Shown one piece after another: positions 59,485-64,000 of a DNA stretch of 64,000 nt. The position numbers and the translations under genes were made by a program. The stretch is from Archangium sp. (GTDB taxonomy: Bacteria > Myxococcota > Myxococcia > Myxococcales > Myxococcaceae): NCBI GenBank assembly GCA_030681645.1, contig JAUXRX010000005.1, positions 1 through 64,000 on the forward strand, in the 5' to 3' direction. Every line of letters begins with the position of its first letter. Within the stretch, counting starts at the first letter, position 1. The notes under the pieces are model-generated. The model was given only the letters and a program-made list of their open reading frames with translations, ran no database searches and was not told the origin of the DNA.

Positions 59485-60249
59485 ATGAGCAGCTACGTGC
59501 ACGGCGGCACCGACGATCGTGAGGTCGCGCGGCTCGAGAAGCAGGCCGACTTCACCGCGTCCTTCACCTTCGCCACGCTCGAGCTGGAGCCCGGCCTCCG
59601 CGTGCTCGATCTCGCGACCGGCGTGGGCGCGATGGCCACGCGGCTGCTCCGCGCCTTCCCCGGAATCCACCTCGCCGGCGTCGACCTCTCCCAGGCGCAG
59701 CTCACCGCGGCCCGCCGCAATCACCCCGAGCTGCCCGTCGTCCGCGGCGACGGCACCAGGCTCCCCTTCGCGGACGCGACGTTCGATCGCGTGCACTGCA
59801 GCTGGCTGCTCGAGCACGTGCCCTCCCCCGCCGTCGTGCTGAAGGACGTGCGCCGCGTGCTCTGCCCCGGCGGCTTCTGCCAGTTCATCGAGGTCGACAA
59901 CGCCACCTTCGGCACCACGCCCGCGTGTCCCGCCGTCACCGAGGTGATGCGCCGCCTCAACGAAGCCCAGCTGCGCGGCGGCGGAGATCCCTTCGTTGGC
60001 CAGCGCCTCGAGGGCCACCTCGCCACCGCCGGCTTCGAGCGCGTCGAGGTCGAACGCCACCCGCTCATCGGCAACTCGAACGAGCCGCGCTTCTTCAGGG
60101 CCTTCGTCGACGAGTTCGTGGAGATCTTCGAAGGCCTCGACGAATCGCTGGGCCTCGAGGCGCTCCCGTTGATCGAGCGCGCCATCTCCGAGCTGCGTGG
60201 CCTCACCGAGCTCCGGTACACACCGGTGATCGCGAGAGGGTGGAGATGA
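59485..60249 (+). CDS. class I SAM-dependent methyltransferase
   Basis: A 254-aa methyltransferase with motif I VLDLATGVGAMATRLL near residue 40, the acidic residue in AGVDLSQAQL, RGDGTRLPFADATFD and the post-motif RVLCPGGFCQFIEVDN. The layout is that of UbiE/small-molecule methyltransferases. No acceptor is suggested by context; it begins a short run with a lipoprotein and an SDR gene. A family C repeat ends 11 bases before ATG 59485 and leaves no room for a usual Shine-Dalgarno. Confidence 0.8.
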   Translation: MSSYVHGGTDDREVARLEKQADFTASFTFATLELEPGLRVLDLATGVGAMATRLLRAFPGIHLAGVDLSQAQLTAARRNHPELPVVRGDGTRLPFADATFDRVHCSWLLEHVPSPAVVLKDVRRVLCPGGFCQFIEVDNATFGTTPACPAVTEVMRRLNEAQLRGGGDPFVGQRLEGHLATAGFERVEVERHPLIGNSNEPRFFRAFVDEFVEIFEGLDESLGLEALPLIERAISELRGLTELRYTPVIARGWR

Positions 60250-60253
60250 GGCT

Positions 60254-60691
60254 ATGAGGGCCCTCATGCGCCCAATGTCCTGTGTCCTGCTGGTGATGGC
60301 GGCGACCGCGTGCGGGCCCCGCGAGCTGCGCATCACCATGAACTCCGACAACAACTCGGGGCAGACCGGGTTCGCGGTGGTGACGGACCACGGCAACAAG
60401 GGGCTCACCATCGTGATCGAGACGAGCGCCCCCGACTTCGAGGGGTCGCAGGCCGTGCACGTGCACAACGGCACCTGCGGCGAGGTCGGCCCCCTGCGCG
60501 CGCCGCTCCTGAACCTCGAGGTGACCGGCCAGCAGCCGGGGCGTACCGGCAGCACCAGCCCCGAGGTGCGCAAGACCGACGGCTCGCTCCTCACCCTGGC
60601 CGAGCTCTCGAAGGGCGAGTGGCTCATCAACGTGCACGACGCGCGCGACTTCGGCATCTACGTGTCGTGCGGCGAGATCCCCCACCCGTGA
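60254..60691 (+). CDS. small lipoprotein with CHRD-like pattern
   Basis: A 145-aa lipoprotein. The signal peptide ends in lipobox ATAC (MSCVLLVMAATAC). The mature domain is beta-rich, with AVHVHNGTCGEVGPL and LINVHDARDFGIYVSCGEIP. The paired His and Cys positions resemble CHRD or Cu/Zn-superoxide-dismutase-like folds, but not enough metal ligands are kept to claim an enzyme. ATG 60254 or 60266 may be the start. It overlaps the SDR start by 4 bases. Confidence 0.65.
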   Translation: MRALMRPMSCVLLVMAATACGPRELRITMNSDNNSGQTGFAVVTDHGNKGLTIVIETSAPDFEGSQAVHVHNGTCGEVGPLRAPLLNLEVTGQQPGRTGSTSPEVRKTDGSLLTLAELSKGEWLINVHDARDFGIYVSCGEIPHP

Positions 60692-61446
60692 GCCCAGCAA
60701 GCCCCTGGCAGAACGCGCTGGTCACCGGCGCCTCGAGCGGGCTGGGCCGCGCGCTGACCGTGTGGCTCACGAGGCGCGGCGTGAAGGTCTACGCCGCCGC
60801 GCGGCGCACCGAGCTCCTCGAGACCCTCAAGGCCGAGGCGGGCGACCTCGTCGTCCCCCTGAAGCTCGACGTGAGCGACGCCGACGCGACCTTCGCCGCC
60901 GTGGCGAAGCTCGACGCGGCCTGTGGCGGGCTCGACCTGGTGGTGGCCAACGCCGGCGTCGGTGAAGACACCCGGCCGAAGAAGCTCAAGTGGGAATCGA
61001 TCAAGCGGATGATGGACGTCAACGTGAACGGCGCCACCGCGACGATCTGCGGCGTCATCCCCGGAATGATCGAGCGCGGCCACGGACACCTCGCGGGCAT
61101 CAGCTCGCTCGCGGGCCTGATGCCCCTGCCGATGAGCTCGGCCTACTGCGCCACCAAGGCGTACCTGGCGATGTTCCTCAACAGCCTGCGCCTCGACCTC
61201 GAGCCGCTGGGCATCTCGGTCAGCAGCATTCACCCGGGCTTCGTGAAGACCGAGTCGACGGCGAAGAACAAGCCGGAGACCATGCCGTTCCTGATGGAGG
61301 CCGATGACGCAGTCGATCGCATCGGCAAGGCGCTGCTGCGGCGCGAGAAGGTGTTCACCTTCCCCTGGCAGTTGAGCAGCCTCATCGGGTTCGCCTCGAG
61401 CCTGCCCCGCCCCATCCAGGCCGCGGCGCTGAGAAAGCTCCGCTGA
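60688..61446 (+). CDS. short-chain dehydrogenase/reductase
   Basis: A 252-aa classical SDR from GTG 60688, which overlaps the lipoprotein stop (GTGA). The cofactor loop is VTGASSGLGRAL, the structural NAG is in VVANAGVGED, the catalytic Ser is in ISSLAGL, and the Tyr/Lys pair is YCATKAY near residues 150-154. Substrate unknown; the C-terminal 60 residues (FPWQLSSLIGFASSLPRP) are hydrophobic and may touch the membrane. Confidence 0.85.
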   Translation: MSPASPWQNALVTGASSGLGRALTVWLTRRGVKVYAAARRTELLETLKAEAGDLVVPLKLDVSDADATFAAVAKLDAACGGLDLVVANAGVGEDTRPKKLKWESIKRMMDVNVNGATATICGVIPGMIERGHGHLAGISSLAGLMPLPMSSAYCATKAYLAMFLNSLRLDLEPLGISVSSIHPGFVKTESTAKNKPETMPFLMEADDAVDRIGKALLRREKVFTFPWQLSSLIGFASSLPRPIQAAALRKLR

Positions 61447-61451
61447 CCTCT

Positions 61452-61493
61452 CTCCCTCTCCCTGCGCAGCGGGGAGAGGGCCGGGGTGAGGGG
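61452..61493. repeat. REP-like palindrome, family A copy 6 (inverted)
   Basis: CCCTCTCCC / GGGAGAGGG arms followed by CCGGGGTGAGGGG, between the convergent SDR and MATE genes, where it could end transcripts from both sides. Confidence 0.85.
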
Positions 61494-61503
61494 CAGTTCG
61501 AAC

Positions 61504-62835
61504 TCACCCAAGCCGGGCAATGTGCCCGCGAGTGGTGCGGTTGAACCGAACCACCAGCGCCAGAGCGACCACCGTCAGCCCCGCCGACAACCCCCACCAC
61601 AGCCCCACCACGCCATACGGCCCGCGCACGCCCAGCAGGTACGCCACCGGCAACCCGATGAGCCAGTGCCCCACCATGTTCGCCCAGAAGGTGAACGTGG
61701 TGTCGCCCGTGCCGCGCAGCGCCCCCGCGCCCACGGCCTGCACCCCGTCGGAGATCTGAAACACCGCCACCACCACGAAGAGCGCGATGACGGTGTCCAT
61801 CACGCCCGGGTCGGTCGACATCAGCCCGGCCATGGTGCGTGGAAAGGCGAGGAAGACGAGCGAGGCGAGCGCCATGAAGACGACCACGCTGCCGAACGCG
61901 GTCAGCCCTGCCCGTCGAGCCGACGGAGAGTCGCCGCGCCCAATCGCCCACCCGACGCGAGTCGACGCAGCCGCGCCGATGCCCGAGGCCACGCAGAAGG
62001 TGATGCTCGCCCAGTTGAGCGCGACCTGGTGCGCGGCAGCCGCCGTTTCCCCCAGCCTGCCCGACAGCATCCCGGTGAGAGAGAAGAGCCCTGACTCCGC
62101 GATGAAGTGGAGCCCGATGGGCGCGCCGAGCCTCAGCGCCCGAAGCACCTCGACGCGATCGAAGCGCCGCTGCGTGCCGGTAGGCGCCTTGCCGAACCCG
62201 AAGAAGAGAATGCCCAGCTGCAGCCACGTGCACAGCACGGTGGCGATCGCCGCACCCTTCACCCCGAGCGCTGGAATGGGCCCGAAGCCGAAGACGAAGG
62301 CCACGTCGAAACCGAGGTTGGCGACGTTGGCCACCACCATCGCCCAGAAGGTGATCGCCACCCGCCCGGTGCCGGTGAGGTAGCTGCGCGCCGTGACGAA
62401 GAGCAGCACGCCCGCGACGCCCGGCAGCCGCCACCACATGTACTCGCGCGCGCCTTCCGCCACCGTGGGCGCGACGCCGAACGGCTCCAGCGTGAAGGGG
62501 ATCAACGCCACCGGCACCATCACCACCACGCTGGTGAGCAGCGCCAGCCACACGCCCTGCCAATAGTGCGTGCGGGCCCGGGTGAGGTCGCCCGCGCCGA
62601 TCGCCTGGGACACCAGCGGGTCGAGCGCCAGCATCACGCCCATGCCGAAGAAGGTGCAGGTGAAGCTCAACGAGTTGCCCAGGCCCGCGCCTGCCTGCGC
62701 CGCCGCGGAGAGCCGGCCCAGCACCGCGGTGTCCACCACCCCCATCACCGCCTGGCCGGCCTGCGCGAGCGCGAGGGGCAGCGCCAGCTTCCACAGCAGG
62801 CTCAGCTCAGACGGCTCTCGTGACACGGCGGACAT
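61504..62835 (-). CDS. MATE-family efflux transporter
   Basis: A 443-aa inner-membrane protein with 12 membrane helices in two homologous halves. Family landmarks are ALPLALAQAGQAVMGVVDTAVLG-like helix 1 (ending in the conserved VDTA), LDPLVSQAIGAGD after helix 2, and RVGWAIGRGD and GAGALRGTGDT in the second half. It would export cationic compounds using a Na+ or H+ gradient. It is transcribed alone; the next minus-strand gene lies 45 bases upstream. Confidence 0.9.
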   Translation of the reverse strand: MSAVSREPSELSLLWKLALPLALAQAGQAVMGVVDTAVLGRLSAAAQAGAGLGNSLSFTCTFFGMGVMLALDPLVSQAIGAGDLTRARTHYWQGVWLALLTSVVVMVPVALIPFTLEPFGVAPTVAEGAREYMWWRLPGVAGVLLFVTARSYLTGTGRVAITFWAMVVANVANLGFDVAFVFGFGPIPALGVKGAAIATVLCTWLQLGILFFGFGKAPTGTQRRFDRVEVLRALRLGAPIGLHFIAESGLFSLTGMLSGRLGETAAAAHQVALNWASITFCVASGIGAAASTRVGWAIGRGDSPSARRAGLTAFGSVVVFMALASLVFLAFPRTMAGLMSTDPGVMDTVIALFVVVAVFQISDGVQAVGAGALRGTGDTTFTFWANMVGHWLIGLPVAYLLGVRGPYGVVGLWWGLSAGLTVVALALVVRFNRTTRGHIARLG

Positions 62836-62880
62836 CGCGGCGGGACGGCTAACCGGTCGCGGGGCTGACCGCCAGCACGG

Positions 62881-63177
62881 TCACGTTGACGGGCGAATCA
62901 GCACGACTTCCGTCCCAATTGGCACGTCCGCTTTCGTCAGACCTCGCAGTGAGATCGGCAGCGAGATCGACCGCGGCCCCGGTGGTCGATAAGTGATCAT
63001 CTCGAAGCCCGCGATGCTGGAACGCAGCGTGCTCCCATCGGGGCGACGCAGAAGAAGGTCATCACCAATTCGTACGACGGCTCCTTCCGGCGAAAAGCCG
63101 GGGACCAGGATGAGCCTGCCCTCGATCAGGAAGGCGTCCGCGACCGCGAAAGCTCGCTGCGGAACCTCGGTGCTCAC
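62881..63177 (-). CDS. small EF-Tu domain-2-like beta-barrel protein
   Basis: A 98-aa protein from GTG 63177, chosen because it overlaps the antitoxin-like stop (GTGA). The sequence AFAVADAFLIEGRLILVPGF, then AVVRIGDDLLLRRPDGS and SISLPISLRGLTKADVPIGT, follows the pattern of the translation-factor beta-barrel (EF-Tu domain 2). Stand-alone versions of this domain are seen in bacteria without known function. A longer frame to 63252 lies inside the antitoxin gene. Confidence 0.6.
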   Translation of the reverse strand: MSTEVPQRAFAVADAFLIEGRLILVPGFSPEGAVVRIGDDLLLRRPDGSTLRSSIAGFEMITYRPPGPRSISLPISLRGLTKADVPIGTEVVLIRPST

Positions 63178-63416
63178 TTTGTTCTTCGGCGGGTGCGTGA
63201 AGGAGGGGAACGCGCGAGATCGACCTCGGCTTTCCTGCGACGCCGCCACCAAAGAGCCAGAGCCTCCGCCTCCAGGGGCGCCTCCTTCACCACGAGGGTC
63301 AGGAGCGCCCGGGCCTCCGCTTCCATCGAGCGCGAGTTGCTCGCCGCCTGGACTCGGAGGCCTTCCTTCACCTCGTCATCGAGGTTCTCGAGGTTCCGGA
63401 TGGTGAGGCGGGCCAT
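63174..63416 (-). CDS. FitA-like ribbon-helix-helix antitoxin
   Basis: An 80-aa protein whose first 45 residues (MARLTIRNLENLDDEVKEGL and RSMEAEARALL) are a typical FitA/VapB ribbon-helix-helix DNA-binding region. The tail (about 46-80) is Arg-rich and lacks an obvious toxin-wrapping helix. It follows the FitB-type toxin gene by 34 bases on the same strand, so the order is toxin first, reversed from the norm. It is translationally linked to the beta-barrel gene. Confidence 0.7.
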   Translation of the reverse strand: MARLTIRNLENLDDEVKEGLRVQAASNSRSMEAEARALLTLVVKEAPLEAEALALWWRRRRKAEVDLARSPPSRTRRRTK

Positions 63417-63450
63417 GTCCGAAGTGTAGCCCCGAGCGGCGCCAGTACGG

Positions 63451-63870
63451 TCAATCCTCCCAGGGGTTGATCACCTCGAGGCCCGGCAGCCGTTGAAAGT
63501 CACTCACGTTTCGGGTCACCACCGGAAGCCCGTGTACGAGCGCAATGGCCGCGATCTGCGCGTCCTCGATGGCGATGGGCTTCCCGATCCGCTTCCGATG
63601 GCTCACCAGCTCGGCGCACAACTCAGCGGCGTTCAGGTCGAACGGCAGACACGGCGTCCGGAACTCCGCGTCGAGAATGTCGCCGAGCGACTTGAGGAGT
63701 CCGGCGCGCCGCTTCCCGTGCGGCAGTCCCATGACGCCCACGAGCAGCTCAGAGCGGGTGACCGCACACAGGAAGACCGACTCGCGCGCCCGCGCCTGGA
63801 ACCACAGCAGGACGTTGGGCTCAGGGTCTGGCCGAAACAGCTCGGAGACGACGTTGGTGTCGAGCAGCAC
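63451..63870 (-). CDS. FitB/VapC-type PIN-domain toxin
   Basis: A 139-aa PIN-domain ribonuclease. Active-site acids are Asp4 in LLDTNVVSE, Glu in TRSELLVGV (near residue 40), Asp in AIEDAQIAAIA (near 103) and a downstream Asp in NVSDFQRL. PDPEPNVLLW and LPFD are typical of the FitB branch. GTG 63870 starts 3 bases after the stop of a partial gene that is probably its antitoxin. The FitA-like gene downstream is the other candidate partner. Confidence 0.88.
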   Translation of the reverse strand: MLLDTNVVSELFRPDPEPNVLLWFQARARESVFLCAVTRSELLVGVMGLPHGKRRAGLLKSLGDILDAEFRTPCLPFDLNAAELCAELVSHRKRIGKPIAIEDAQIAAIALVHGLPVVTRNVSDFQRLPGLEVINPWED

Positions 63871-63873
63871 AGT

Positions 63874-64000
63874 TCAGTCGAGGGCAGGCGGCTTGCGAGC
63901 GGGCGAGCGGGGAGGAATCGGGAGATCGACCTCGAGCCCCTTGATCGCCTTGCGAAACCGCGCCACCGAGAAGCCCTCGGGCTTCAGCGCGTCCTTCAAG
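63874..64000 (-). CDS. C-terminal end of a gene upstream of the PIN toxin, probable antitoxin
   Basis: Forty-one codons of an open frame run in from the window edge and end at TGA 63876-63874, 3 bases before the toxin start. The visible part (GFSVARFRKAIKGLEVDL then PIPPRSPARKPPALD) has a short helix and a Pro/Arg-rich tail. Position and size fit a cognate antitoxin, but the DNA-binding part lies outside the window. Confidence 0.55.
   Translation of the reverse strand, partial: LKDALKPEGFSVARFRKAIKGLEVDLPIPPRSPARKPPALD

Overview
The window is high-GC DNA (roughly two thirds G+C, with strong G/C preference at third codon positions) and reads like a myxobacterium or close relative in Myxococcota. 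The pointers are a zinc-ribbon/GYF/AgmX-PglI protein, Cys-anchored lipoproteins with long Gly-rich linkers, an FYDLN-acid protein, an FtsY with a membrane anchor and long coiled coil, and a good sigma-54 promoter. No species is assigned. There are no rRNA or tRNA genes, no transposase, no prophage and no CRISPR array.

Region 1 (about 1-33.8 kb) is a large surface-polysaccharide locus of the Wzx/Wzy/Wzc type with operons on both strands. Its core chemistry is a nearly complete P. aeruginosa-style route to UDP-2,3-diacetamido-mannuronic acid: WbpB, WbpD and WbpE (minus strand, 16.9-19.7 kb) and the epimerase WbpI (plus strand, 6.3-7.4 kb). It is joined to a WbpG/HisH/HisF set that converts an N-acetyl to an acetamidino group. 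The two halves lie in separate operons on opposite strands, and the UDP-GlcNAc 6-dehydrogenase (WbpA) is not in the window. Around them are an AsnB-like amidotransferase, a nucleotidyltransferase with two SDR sugar enzymes, methyltransferases, an acyltransferase, six or seven glycosyltransferases, a flippase, a WecA-like initiating enzyme, a tyrosine autokinase, a ligase/polymerase with TPR repeats and a second polymerase-like membrane protein. The last glycosyltransferase gene carries two single-base frame breaks.

Region 2 (33.8-35 kb) holds a small helical protein and a Phd/VapC toxin-antitoxin pair. Region 3 (35-49.5 kb) is mostly housekeeping and envelope biology: lipoproteins, FtsY, RNase P RNA, RNase HI, a CdsZ-like zinc-ribbon coiled-coil protein, a 43-aa gene behind a sigma-54 promoter, an AgmX-type protein, a pair of microcompartment vertex proteins with a class II aldolase, a candidate structured RNA, TatC/TatB, and a periplasmic single-helix protein.

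Region 4 (49.5-64 kb) is a mixed chromosomal stretch: a GH5 glycosidase lipoprotein, an MFS transporter, an M50-like metalloprotease, a chemoreceptor, lipoproteins, an HDAC-family hydrolase, methyltransferase, SDR and MATE genes, and a FitB-type PIN toxin with two candidate antitoxin genes at the right edge.

At least four families of short dispersed palindromic or REP-like repeats lie between genes from 37 to 61.5 kb. Two copies run into reading frames, at the 3' end of the M50-like gene and in the tail of TatB. They are absent from the polysaccharide locus as far as can be seen.
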